Positions 1 to 6,751 are shown, counted from the stretch's first letter. The stretch is 7,310 nt of DNA from Oscillospiraceae bacterium (GCA_017435245.1 JAFSFK010000143.1:1-7310); one strand, 5' to 3'. Numbers and translations: made by a program. Notes: a model not told the origin generated them from the letters alone.

Positions 1-2
1 AG

Positions 3-413
3 CTTTTAAAGGTCCTGGCTGAGATGGGTCATTCCGACCGCATCTGCATCGGCGACGGCAATTTCCCCGGTGCCGCTATGGCAAAGGCAAAGGGTGCTAT
101 TTTCCTGCGTGCTGACGGCCACGGTGTTCCCGAGCTGCTGGATGCCATTCTGCAGGTCATCCCCACCGATACTTATGTAGAAAAGCCCGTCGTGCTGATG
201 GAAAAGATGGAGTGCGACAAGGATCTGGAGATCCCCGTTTGGGAGACCTACAAGCAGATCGTCGCAAAATACGATGACCGTGGTGCTGACGCCGTTGGCA
301 ACATCGACCGTTTTGCATTCTATGAAGAAGCAAAGGACTGCTACTGCGTCCTGCAGTCCGGCGAAACTGAGATCTACGCAAACGTCATCATCCAGAAAGG
401 CGTTATCAAGTAA
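3..413 (+). CDS. fucU: L-fucose mutarotase, FucU/RbsD family (5'-truncated by window edge)
   Basis: FucU-type mutarotases interconvert the alpha and beta anomers of L-fucose (and some related sugars) in the cytoplasm, feeding fucose isomerase. The frame is open to the left edge, beginning LLKVLAEMGHSD, so the internal ATG at base 24 is not the start; family alignment suggests only about a dozen N-terminal residues are missing. Visible family blocks, in order, are EMGHSD with the family's active-site His, GDGNFP, LRADGHGVPELLDAI, IDRFAFYE near the C terminus, and the closing NVIIQKGVIK. RADG and RFAFYE favour FucU over the ribose pyranase RbsD. The product ends at TAA 411-413, only 3 nt before the next gene, so the two are probably cotranscribed and perhaps translationally coupled. 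Promoter and operon start lie outside the window. The family call is firm; the exact sugar (fucose versus a similar sugar) is inferred. Confidence 0.93.
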   Translation, partial: LLKVLAEMGHSDRICIGDGNFPGAAMAKAKGAIFLRADGHGVPELLDAILQVIPTDTYVEKPVVLMEKMECDKDLEIPVWETYKQIVAKYDDRGADAVGNIDRFAFYEEAKDCYCVLQSGETEIYANVIIQKGVIK

Positions 414-416
414 TAT

Positions 417-1343
417 ATGGATAAAATCATTTCCGTTATTTCTACCGCTTTGCCGGTGTTTCTGGCACTGGCGATGGGTATGCTGTGCCGCAGCAAGAAC
501 TTTCTCACCCGTGACGGCGTTGACACACTGAAGAAAGTGGTCATCAACCTGACCCTCCCCTTTGTTCTGTTCAACTCCTTCGCCACCGCTGAGTATACGC
601 TGTCCTCTCTGATCCTGCCCATCTTGATCTTTGTGGTTTGCTGCATCATGCTGGCACTGGGATTTGTGTGGGTAAAGGCAAGCAAGCTCCAGAGCCGTCT
701 TGCTCCCTTCCTGGCTTCCGGATTTGAAGCAGGTATGCTTGGCTTCTCCCTCTTTGCGCTGCTCTTCCCCGACCAGAGTCTGTCCAAATTCGCTATGCTG
801 GTGCTGGGCCAGGAGATCTTTGTATTCACCCTGTATAAGATGCTGCTCACTGGCAAGACCAGTCCCAAGGCCATTGTGAATGACTTCATCACCTCCCCCA
901 CCCTGATTGCAGTGGTACTGGGTTTGGTGACCGGAGCAACCGGACTGTATGATCTGTTCCGGAGTTGGGGTATTAATGTGATCTTGGAATCCGTTTGCAG
1001 CTTTATTTCCGCCCCCACCGGTATGATCATCCTTCTGGCGGTTGGTTTTGATCTGGTGATCAAGGAGATCCCCTGGAAGAAAACTGCCGGTCTGATCGCA
1101 ATGCGATTGGTGATCGCAGGTGTGATGCTGGCAGCACTGATCCTGCTGAACAGAACGGTTCTGAACGGTATGATCTTTGAGGGTGCAGCGATCCTGCTGT
1201 TTATGCTTCCCTCCCCCTATGTGATCCCCATTTTCTCCGACGAGCCTGCCGAGCGGGTGCAGATCTCCTCTACCCTGTCCGCACTTACATTGATCACAAT
1301 GATCCTGTTCGCCGTGTTCTCTGTGGTTTTGGGAATTATGTAA
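417..1343 (+). CDS. AEC (auxin efflux carrier) family transporter
   Basis: This is a 308-residue integral membrane protein of the AEC family, bacterial secondary transporters often linked to small organic acids such as malate; many members have no proven substrate. About ten hydrophobic segments are visible, roughly at residues 3-22, 38-56, 64-87, 98-118, 124-145, 160-180, 187-212, 224-245, 253-273 and 284-307, matching the usual 10-segment, two-repeat layout. The NLTLP motif at 44-48 and SAPTGMIILLAVGFDL at 198-213 match the conserved helix breaks of the two halves. Length is normal for the family. The ATG lies 3 nt after the fucU stop; the nearest purine-rich stretch (AGAAAGG, 394-400) is about 16 nt away, so initiation may depend on coupling. 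Linkage to fucU suggests traffic of a sugar or a product of fucose breakdown, which is inference only. The gene ends 12 nt before a strong terminator. Confidence 0.9.
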   Translation: MDKIISVISTALPVFLALAMGMLCRSKNFLTRDGVDTLKKVVINLTLPFVLFNSFATAEYTLSSLILPILIFVVCCIMLALGFVWVKASKLQSRLAPFLASGFEAGMLGFSLFALLFPDQSLSKFAMLVLGQEIFVFTLYKMLLTGKTSPKAIVNDFITSPTLIAVVLGLVTGATGLYDLFRSWGINVILESVCSFISAPTGMIILLAVGFDLVIKEIPWKKTAGLIAMRLVIAGVMLAALILLNRTVLNGMIFEGAAILLFMLPSPYVIPIFSDEPAERVQISSTLSALTLITMILFAVFSVVLGIM

Positions 1344-1355
1344 TTAAGTATAAAG

Positions 1356-1395
1356 AAAAACTGCCATTGTGGATTCCTTCACAATGGCAGTTTTT
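1356..1395. terminator. bidirectional intrinsic terminator
   Basis: A perfect 16-bp stem pairs 1356-1371 (AAAAACTGCCATTGTG) with 1380-1395 (CACAATGGCAGTTTTT), leaving an 8-base loop. The A-run on the left and T-run on the right give a U-tract on both strands, so it can end the plus-strand transporter transcript and the convergent minus-strand operon. The nudC-like stop codon (1395-1397) lies at the edge of the T-run, so on the minus strand the terminator begins directly at the end of the gene. Confidence 0.93.
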
Positions 1396-2261
1396 TATTT
1401 GGGTTCCTTGCCTTCTTCGAAGATACGGATCATTTCCCGGGTCAGGCTAATGCCGTCATCCTTGGCAGGCAGGTCATTTCTGGGAAACCACTGTGCCATT
1501 GCCAGTTCATTTTGATCCAGATGCACCGTATCGTCACCGTCCAGATCACAGTAAAAGCCCATCAGCACATTCCCATCTACGCCCCAGGGTTGACTCTTAT
1601 AATAGCGGATATTCTTTACCCGCAGTCCTACTTCTTCCATCACTTCCCGCTGGACCGTCTGTTCCAGGGTTTCACCGATCTCGGTATACCCGGCCAGAAG
1701 CGCATATCGGGTGTAGGCACGGCCTGCATACTTACTCAGCAGCAGCCGATCCCCATCTGTCACTGCAATGATCACCGCCGGAGAGATCCGGGGAAAAATC
1801 ATATTTCCGCACTGGGGACAGCGGAGCATCCGTTCGGCTTTATCGTGGACCGTTGGCGTTGCGCACCGTCCGCAGAACTGATTATTCCGGTACCATACAT
1901 ACAGATGCCAGGCAGTCATTGCCGCAAAGCAAATGTCCTTGGACTGAAGCTGGCGCAGTTGCCGGGTATTCTCATAATGATAGCCGGGATCTGCACAAGC
2001 TCCAGCCGCTCCCATCCAGAGAAAATAATTACAGTCCTGAAGCCGGAATACATAGTGGAACTTATCTTCATTCCAGCTGCTCCACTTTTCTTCCTCCAAC
2101 CAACGGCAGACTTCTTTATACCGGGGCAATTCCAAAGAGTCATCCGGGTTGCGTCTCAGCAGCACACTGCTTTCCTGCACGCAGATCACAACATCCCCAT
2201 CCTGCGGGGCAACATCTTTATATTCATTATATAGCCGACCAAAGGAAAGGTCCTGCAGCAT
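1395..2261 (-). CDS. nudC: NADH pyrophosphatase / NAD-cap hydrolase, NudC-type Nudix protein
   Basis: NudC enzymes hydrolyse NAD(H) to NMN(H) and AMP and can remove NAD caps from RNA. The 288-residue protein has the full NudC layout: a divergent N-terminal domain (1-125); a zinc ribbon with C130-x2-C133 and C148-x2-C151; then a Nudix domain from about 157. The Nudix box at 191-213 fits G-x5-E-x7-RE-x2-EE-x-G-hydrophobic (GYTEIGE, REVMEEVGL). SQPW at 223-226 is the NudC subgroup signature, though the residues after it (GVDGN) differ from the Pro-rich PFP segment of Escherichia coli NudC. The ATG has GGAGG 6 nt upstream, inside the end of the MFS gene. Only 1 nt separates it from that gene's stop, so it is the last gene of the operon and probably translationally coupled. 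NAD(H) or NAD-RNA as substrate is inferred from the signature. Confidence 0.92.
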   Translation of the reverse strand: MLQDLSFGRLYNEYKDVAPQDGDVVICVQESSVLLRRNPDDSLELPRYKEVCRWLEEEKWSSWNEDKFHYVFRLQDCNYFLWMGAAGACADPGYHYENTRQLRQLQSKDICFAAMTAWHLYVWYRNNQFCGRCATPTVHDKAERMLRCPQCGNMIFPRISPAVIIAVTDGDRLLLSKYAGRAYTRYALLAGYTEIGETLEQTVQREVMEEVGLRVKNIRYYKSQPWGVDGNVLMGFYCDLDGDDTVHLDQNELAMAQWFPRNDLPAKDDGISLTREMIRIFEEGKEPK

Positions 2262-2262
2262 A

Positions 2263-3462
2263 TTACCCCTCCGACAGTTGATTTCTGCTCTTCACCGTTG
2301 CTGCGTAGGCGCTGTTGCACAGCCCCAGGACCGCCGAAACGATGAACAGCGTCTCAATTCCCAGTGTCTCCCAGATCCAGCCGCCGAACAAAGCGATGAA
2401 AATGGTGATGACGTGGTTGATGGATACACCCGTAGAGATGGTGGCCTTCACTTCCTCCGGGTTATCTGCCAGATCCTGGACATAGACATTGGATGCCATC
2501 GATGCCAGGGAGATCACCGCATCCAGCACATAATTGACACAGCATATGATAAAGGCGATATCCTTGGAGAACAGATGGTGGGCAAAGCCATAGAAGAAGC
2601 ACACCACCACAAGGATGAGGGTATCTGCCACCATCACCACCTTATACCCCAGCTTGTCAATGATCCGCCCCACAAGGGGAGATGCAAAGAAACAGGCTAC
2701 GGCTGACACGGCGAACAGCAGGCTGATCATCGCCGCATTGGCACCGTAAAACAGGATCAGCACATATGGACCAAAGGTAAAGAACACCTGCTTACGGGCA
2801 CCGTAGAACATCTCCAGCATATAGTACTTGCGGTATTTTTTGTGGAAATAGAACCGGCGTTTATTTTCGTCAGTCTTGCTTTTTCCTGTCAAACGCAGGG
2901 CAAACACCATACTCACCGCCGCCAAGCCAGCCGCCACCAGGAAAAAGGTGGTATAGGTCCCGGCACCGGAAAGCATTGTAAACACCGCCACGATCACCAG
3001 GTAGCCTACCAGCGTACCGATCTGCATTACAGAACTCTGCACGCCCAGCGCCGCACCGCCGTGCTCCGGCTTGGCATAGCCCAGGGTCAGGGTATTCTTC
3101 ATTCCCAGCTGGATATGCTCACCCAGGGAATACATGCAAATGGCCAATGTTGCCAAAACCTTTGTGGGAGGCAGCAAGGCGTGCATCCCCATGCCCACCA
3201 GCATGATCACCGCACCGGCTTTATACAGTGTCTCTGCCGACAGCATATAAAATGCCGCCAGGATAAACACCAGCAGGATCCCGGGCAGTTCCCGGAAAAA
3301 CTCCGTAACACCCCGATCCAGCTCTCCCATCTGTACCACTTCCGCCAGGAAGTTGTCCAGCATTCCCTTATACAGGCCGTAGGACAATCCGGTGATCAGC
3401 ACAGACAACAGCAGGATCTTATATTTTGCGTTATCCCGAAATATATTTTTGATTTTATCCAT
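2263..3462 (-). CDS. MFS transporter, substrate unknown
   Basis: This is a 399-residue major facilitator superfamily permease with about 12 hydrophobic segments in two halves. A charged cytoplasmic loop separates them at about 192-212 (TGKSKTDENKRRFYFHKKYRK). GRIIDKLGYK at 265-274 is the MFS loop motif A in the second half, where the repeat places it between segments 8 and 9. The N terminus (MDKIKNIFRDNAKYK) is short and basic with no signal peptide. The ATG at 3462 has AGAAGG about 8 nt upstream. It starts 58 nt after the zinc-ribbon gene and its stop is 1 nt before nudC, so it belongs to the minus-strand operon. No residue pattern visible by eye identifies the substrate; both efflux and uptake remain possible. 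The superfamily call is firm. Confidence 0.9.
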   Translation of the reverse strand: MDKIKNIFRDNAKYKILLLSVLITGLSYGLYKGMLDNFLAEVVQMGELDRGVTEFFRELPGILLVFILAAFYMLSAETLYKAGAVIMLVGMGMHALLPPTKVLATLAICMYSLGEHIQLGMKNTLTLGYAKPEHGGAALGVQSSVMQIGTLVGYLVIVAVFTMLSGAGTYTTFFLVAAGLAAVSMVFALRLTGKSKTDENKRRFYFHKKYRKYYMLEMFYGARKQVFFTFGPYVLILFYGANAAMISLLFAVSAVACFFASPLVGRIIDKLGYKVVMVADTLILVVVCFFYGFAHHLFSKDIAFIICCVNYVLDAVISLASMASNVYVQDLADNPEEVKATISTGVSINHVITIFIALFGGWIWETLGIETLFIVSAVLGLCNSAYAATVKSRNQLSEG

Positions 3463-3520
3463 AGATTTGACCTTCTTCAGCGGCTCTGATTAACACCATA
3501 GGGCAACCAGAGAGCTTGTT

Positions 3521-3826
3521 CTATTCTTTGAAACCGGTCATCGCAAAGGAAAATGTCACAGCGACCAGTCCCACACCGGCAATGGTAAGACCCAGCAAAA
3601 ACTGTACGACGCTGGGTGTTGACCCTAACACGAAGGGCAAAAAGGAAATGGCACATCCTCCCAATGTTACGACCACAGCAATGAGCCGCACCAGCCAAAC
3701 CGGCGGGATCTTTTTCAACACCGCTTCCGTACATTCGTCGCACAGCTTCCGGCCTTTGATATAGTCATCCTTTGTAAGGTCAAATTCTTTTCCGCATTGG
3801 ATGCATTTCTCTTTTAATCCCGGCAT
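3521..3826 (-). CDS. small zinc-ribbon membrane protein, function unknown
   Basis: A 101-residue protein that I do not recognise as a named family. The N-terminal 35 residues form a treble-clef or zinc-ribbon-like unit with C8-x2-C11 (CIQCG) and C29-x2-C32 (CDEC) separated by a charged stretch. This resembles the zinc-binding domain that often opens small Firmicutes proteins. Two hydrophobic segments follow, about 44-67 and 73-95, with a short GSTPS turn between them, giving a two-pass membrane anchor with the zinc domain probably cytoplasmic. The start is well supported: AGGAG lies about 9 nt before the ATG. It sits between the FAD dehydrogenase (26 nt upstream) and the MFS gene (58 nt downstream) on the same strand, so it is very likely cotranscribed. 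A role as accessory or partner to either neighbour is conjecture. Confidence 0.82.
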   Translation of the reverse strand: MPGLKEKCIQCGKEFDLTKDDYIKGRKLCDECTEAVLKKIPPVWLVRLIAVVVTLGGCAISFLPFVLGSTPSVVQFLLGLTIAGVGLVAVTFSFAMTGFKE

Positions 3827-3852
3827 TGCGGTTCTCTCCTAACGGTAATATG

Positions 3853-5220
3853 TTATTGCGCCGCAATATTGCGGGCTACGTACACGCCGCTGGCAGAAGC
3901 GTGGGACAACGAATGGGTAATACCGCTGCCGTCGCCAATAATATAAAGGCCTTTATGGCGGGATTCCAGATTCTCATCCACATCCACTTCCACATTGTAG
4001 AATTTGACCTCCACACCATACAGAAGGGTATCGTCATTGGCTGTACCGGGAGCCACCTTATCCAGCGCATAGATCATCTCGATAATTCCGTCCAGCAGCC
4101 GCTTAGGCAGAACCAGGCTCAGATCACCGGGAGTCGCATTCAGGGTAGGCGTGATGAACGCCTCCTCGATCCTGCTGGGAGTAGACCGGCGTCCACGGAT
4201 CAGGTCACCAAACCTCTGCACGATAACGCCGCCGCCCAGCATATTGCTCAGTCGGGCAATGGATTCGCCGTAGCCGTTGGAATCCTTGAAAGGCTCCGAA
4301 AAATGCTTGGCTACCAGCAGCGCAAAGTTGGTATTCTCCGTCTGTCTTGCGGGATCTTCATAGCTATGTCCGTTCACTGTGATAATGCCATTGGTATTCT
4401 CGTTGACCACAGCACCCTTGGGGTTCATACAGAAGGTACGGACTTTATCGCCGTACTTTTCGGTACGATATACGATCTTACTCTCGTAAAGCTCGTCAGT
4501 CAGATGGGCAAACACCTCCGCAGGCAGCTCCACACGGACACCGATATCCACACGGTTGGATTTATTGGGAATATCCAGCTGGCTGCAAACCTTCTCCATC
4601 CATTTACTGCCGCTGCGGCCGACAGAAATGATACACTGCTTACAGGCATAGCTGGCATCATTGCACTTGACTTCATAGCCTCCCTCTGCGCAGGTAACCG
4701 TCTGCACAGGAGTATCAAAGAAGAAGGTCACCTTGTCCTTCAGATCGTTATACAGGTTTTCCAGCACGATATAATTGATATCCGTACCCAGATGACGAAC
4801 AGAGGCATCCAGAAGATGCAGATCGTTCTGGATACAGAGGGTCTTAAAACGGGTACCCGCTGTGGTATACAGCTTTGTTCCCTCTCCGCCGTAGCGCATA
4901 TTGATCTTATCCACATAGTGCATCAGATCCAACGCCTGTTTCTTGCCAATGTACTCGTACAGTGTGCCGCCAAAATCATTGGTGATATTATACTTGCCAT
5001 CGGAAAACGCACCGGCACCGCCAAAACCGCTCATAATAGAGCAGCTCTTACAGCCGATACAGGTCTTGATCTTCTCACCATCGATGGGACAGTGACGCTT
5101 GCTCAGCTCGTGACCGGCCTCAAATACCGCAACCTTCAGACTGGGCTTATGCTGCATCAGTTCGTAGGCCGCAAAAATGCCGCCAGGTCCTGCGCCGATA
5201 ATGATCACATCATAGTTCAT
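3853..5220 (-). CDS. FAD-dependent dehydrogenase of the COG2509 type
   Basis: A 455-residue flavoprotein and the first gene of the minus-strand operon. The N terminus MNYDVIIIGAGPGG contains the Rossmann dinucleotide-binding GxGxxG at residues 9-14, and the C terminus contains GLYIIGDGSG (424-433) followed by a Ser/Ala-rich helix, the usual second FAD contact. Between them, GFGGAGAFSDGK (66-77) is typical of the uncharacterised FAD-dependent dehydrogenases of COG2509. A cysteine cluster, C44 plus C54-x2-C57-x2-C60, directly precedes it and could bind a metal or Fe-S centre or act in redox chemistry; this is inference. The start is ATG 5218-5220, not the in-frame TTG 18 nt upstream, because GGAGGAGG sits 8 nt before this ATG and overlaps the codons after the TTG. 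No signal peptide is seen, so it should be cytoplasmic. Physiological substrate unknown. Confidence 0.9.
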   Translation of the reverse strand: MNYDVIIIGAGPGGIFAAYELMQHKPSLKVAVFEAGHELSKRHCPIDGEKIKTCIGCKSCSIMSGFGGAGAFSDGKYNITNDFGGTLYEYIGKKQALDLMHYVDKINMRYGGEGTKLYTTAGTRFKTLCIQNDLHLLDASVRHLGTDINYIVLENLYNDLKDKVTFFFDTPVQTVTCAEGGYEVKCNDASYACKQCIISVGRSGSKWMEKVCSQLDIPNKSNRVDIGVRVELPAEVFAHLTDELYESKIVYRTEKYGDKVRTFCMNPKGAVVNENTNGIITVNGHSYEDPARQTENTNFALLVAKHFSEPFKDSNGYGESIARLSNMLGGGVIVQRFGDLIRGRRSTPSRIEEAFITPTLNATPGDLSLVLPKRLLDGIIEMIYALDKVAPGTANDDTLLYGVEVKFYNVEVDVDENLESRHKGLYIIGDGSGITHSLSHASASGVYVARNIAAQ

Positions 5221-5228
5221 AGACTTAA

Positions 5229-5236
5229 CCTCCTCC
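5229..5236 (-). promoter_or_regulatory. ribosome binding site that fixes the flavoprotein start
   Basis: The minus strand reads GGAGGAGG here, 8 nt upstream of ATG 5218-5220. An alternative in-frame TTG start at 5236-5238 would place this Shine-Dalgarno within the coding region and leave no good site upstream, so the ATG is preferred. Confidence 0.85.
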
Positions 5237-5272
5237 AATTTTTTACAGTATACCGCCTGTTTTTATAGGTTC

Positions 5273-5301
5273 ATTATACATCCAAACCCCTGCCACATCA
5301 A
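5273..5301 (-). promoter_or_regulatory. sigma-A type promoter of the four-gene operon
   Basis: On the minus strand TTGATG (5296-5301, four of six matches to TTGACA) is followed by a 17-base spacer and a perfect TATAAT (5273-5278). Transcription would begin near 5266 and give a leader of about 45 nt before the flavoprotein ATG. No clear operator palindrome overlaps it. Spacing and -10 match make this a strong candidate. Confidence 0.75.
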
Positions 5302-5330
5302 GTGATAGATATGTTTTTTGCATATAGAAA

Positions 5331-5353
5331 CGGCCCTGCGTAACGCAGGACCG
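5331..5353 (-). terminator. GC-rich hairpin, possible weak terminator
   Basis: CGGCCCTGCG (5331-5340) pairs with CGCAGGACCG (5344-5353) around a TAA loop, with one internal C-A mismatch. On the minus strand it is followed by TTTCTATATG, a short and imperfect U-tract. It sits about 30 nt upstream of the operon -35 box and could insulate the operon from upstream minus-strand transcription. The poor U-tract keeps the call tentative. Confidence 0.35.
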
Positions 5354-5463
5354 CAAAAAGCGAATTATACTAATATGCAGTTAAATGAAGACATAGATTT
5401 TCGTGGATGAATCGCACAGAAAAAGGCAGATGACGCAGGTGTGACGCCCAGCAAGGAAGATAA

Positions 5464-5673
5464 CGCATTTCTGGGAGATACAAACCGGAAAGATCGTCTG
5501 ATTTTAATTGCATATTGGTATCAGCAACCAAAGCCGCAAATCTGGCTGAGAATCTGCCAGATGGAACCGCAACCGGTGTTGCAATTGGTATTGCAAGAGA
5601 AGAAGAACATCTTGCCGACCTCCTTATCAGAATTTGTCTTGCGAGGGCAAGACGCATTGTAACCATTTTGTAA
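5464..5673 (+). pseudogene. possible decayed coding remnant in the intergenic gap
   Basis: This frame is open for 69 codons but has no ATG or plausible start; in-frame stops at 5431-5433 and 5461-5463 cut it off from an upstream ATG at 5407. The translation looks like genuine protein: KAANLAENLPDGTATG, then VAIGIAREEEHLADLLIRI and a basic end LARARRIVTIL, with a charged amphipathic helix pattern. EEEHLADLLIRI faintly resembles the acidic helix motif of MazG-like proteins, too weak for a family assignment. No ribosome binding site is visible. Three small hairpins lie in the same stretch (5540-5562, 5579-5596, 5636-5653), so a structured non-coding region is an alternative. Competing open frames on both strands here have non-ATG starts, no ribosome binding site and less protein-like content. 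Confidence 0.25.
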
Positions 5674-5711
5674 CCTTTTATCAAGCTGTAAATTATGCCA
5701 AGCCTTCCATG

Positions 5712-5726
5712 GTATCGTCTCGATAC
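5712..5726 (-). other. small hairpin after the RDD gene
   Basis: GTATCG (5712-5717) pairs perfectly with CGATAC (5721-5726) around a TCT loop, 9 nt beyond the stop of the RDD-family gene on the minus strand. There is no U-tract, so it is not a standard intrinsic terminator; it could protect a transcript 3' end. Confidence 0.25.
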
Positions 5727-5735
5727 GCTGAACAG

Positions 5736-6542
5736 CTAATCAAATAAAGTACATTCTTCACAAACCTGCCACTCACCGTTCTTCTTATGGCACACCACTT
5801 CAAAAGACATAAAATTAACAATAAAACCAATTTCAACGGTCTGTGTAACGGAATCATCTCCTGGAGAAGAATATGTTGTTGAAGAATACTGGTTCATCCA
5901 GATTTTGGATTCATCCGTACTCAACGCATCATAAGCCTCACTGGCAATCAGATAATTATAGGCCAAATTATATTCTTCCGTGTTCTTTTGTGCATTAAGT
6001 AAAACCAGTATCAAGCATATGACAGCTGCCAGGCAACCAATTATGATCGCCACTACTTTCACAATATCATTGAGGTTATTCTTTTTAGGTTTCTGTAAAC
6101 GGTCCGCTAAATTATCAGAACCTTCATGTTCCCGCTTATATTCATCAAGTGACTTTTGGGAAAGCACAACAGTACCTGCTGCTCTGTCTCCAATTGATTC
6201 TCCGGTAGCAAGCAGAATGATTCCATCAACAAAATATACAAAAAAGAAAATATTTCTTAAGATGCGTTGTTTCGGACTTGATTCCAGTAAGGTAGTTTTA
6301 TCATAAACACATAGCCCGAATAATCTTTTGCCCAAGCTCCGACCTTTGAAAACAAAGTCTCTTAAAACAAACATTGCAAAAGCCGCAGGAACAAGCAAGA
6401 AACAAAAGATCATTATGATTGGATTACCGGATGTTTGCTGCTGTAAATATCCTGCAATCAACATGAAAACCAACATAAAAGGGAGCAGTGTTATATTCCA
6501 GTCGATCAAAAACGCAACAATTCTTTTGAAACGATCTCTCAT
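5736..6542 (-). CDS. RDD-family membrane protein with extracytoplasmic C-terminal domain
   Basis: A 268-residue membrane protein. The first 130 residues form an RDD domain: RFKRIVAFLIDW (4-15), two hydrophobic segments at about 11-31 and 40-60, GRSLGKRLFG (67-76), a third segment at about 96-113, and the typical closing IGDRAAGTVVL (117-127). RDD proteins are poorly understood; some have been linked to ion exchange or envelope processes. A polar linker rich in K, D and E (130-160) leads to a fourth segment at about 161-183. The last 85 residues should face outside and end KKNGEWQVCEECTLFD, reminiscent of small cystatin-like folds; that match is only an impression. The ATG has AAGGTGG 7 nt upstream. 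The gene stands alone with its own promoter, and its A+T-rich codons differ visibly from the operon to its left, suggesting a different history. Confidence 0.85.
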   Translation of the reverse strand: MRDRFKRIVAFLIDWNITLLPFMLVFMLIAGYLQQQTSGNPIIMIFCFLLVPAAFAMFVLRDFVFKGRSLGKRLFGLCVYDKTTLLESSPKQRILRNIFFFVYFVDGIILLATGESIGDRAAGTVVLSQKSLDEYKREHEGSDNLADRLQKPKKNNLNDIVKVVAIIIGCLAAVICLILVLLNAQKNTEEYNLAYNYLIASEAYDALSTDESKIWMNQYSSTTYSSPGDDSVTQTVEIGFIVNFMSFEVVCHKKNGEWQVCEECTLFD

Positions 6543-6634
6543 AGCGGTACCACCTTATTTGCTTTCATGGTATTAACAACATAGACTTATATTACTCTAC
6601 TAGCGATTTTAAGTGTGGTAAACAAGATATGTTT

Positions 6635-6663
6635 ATTATAGAGGTAATAGACGGGATTTGCAA
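6635..6663 (-). promoter_or_regulatory. sigma-A type promoter of the RDD gene
   Basis: The minus strand reads TTGCAA (6658-6663, four of six matches to TTGACA), a 17-base spacer and a perfect TATAAT (6635-6640). The predicted start near 6628 gives a leader of about 85 nt before the ATG at 6542. No riboswitch-like structure is evident in that A+T-rich leader. Confidence 0.65.
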
Positions 6664-6670
6664 TATATAT

Positions 6671-6747
6671 CTTCACTATTCACTATTACTTATTACTTTC
6701 AAAATCGCCTGTGGGATTTAATGAAGAGTGAATAGGTAATAGTGAAG
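6671..6747. repeat. A+T-rich inverted and direct repeat (TTCACTATTAC arms)
   Basis: TTCACTATTAC at 6679-6689 is the exact reverse complement of GTAATAGTGAA at 6736-6746. The left arm also contains a direct duplication of TTCACTATT (6672-6680 and 6679-6687), so it has two registers to pair with the right arm (also 6671-6680 with 6738-6747). The arms enclose about 46 bases. It lies between the RDD promoter and the first terminator-like hairpin and forms the left border of the hairpin array. Confidence 0.6.
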
Positions 6748-6751
6748 AAGT

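Noticed and set aside
24..413. Complete fucU gene starting at ATG 24
   Set aside because: The frame stays open to base 3 with family-typical residues LLKVLAE, so the ATG is internal and the gene is cut by the window edge.
374..1063. 229-codon minus-strand frame opposite the AEC gene
   Set aside because: Antisense shadow of a well-supported membrane protein gene.
2842..3489. 215-codon plus-strand frame opposite the MFS gene
   Set aside because: Its composition is extremely His/Gln-rich, the mirror image of hydrophobic membrane codons, with no ribosome binding site.
5221..5238. Extended flavoprotein start at an upstream in-frame TTG
   Set aside because: The extension is the Shine-Dalgarno region itself; ATG 5218-5220 has ideal spacing from GGAGGAGG.
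3826..5268. 480-codon open frame on the plus strand opposite the flavoprotein
   Set aside because: It is antisense to a gene with clear FAD motifs, a strong ribosome binding site and a promoter; its translation is His/Gln/Ile-rich with no domain pattern.
5441..5662. 73-codon plus-strand frame in the gap
   Set aside because: GTG start without a ribosome binding site; the other plus-strand frame over the same bases gives a more plausible protein.
5370..5684. 104-codon minus-strand frame in the gap
   Set aside because: TTG start, no ribosome binding site, basic low-complexity translation, and it overlaps the more protein-like plus-strand remnant.
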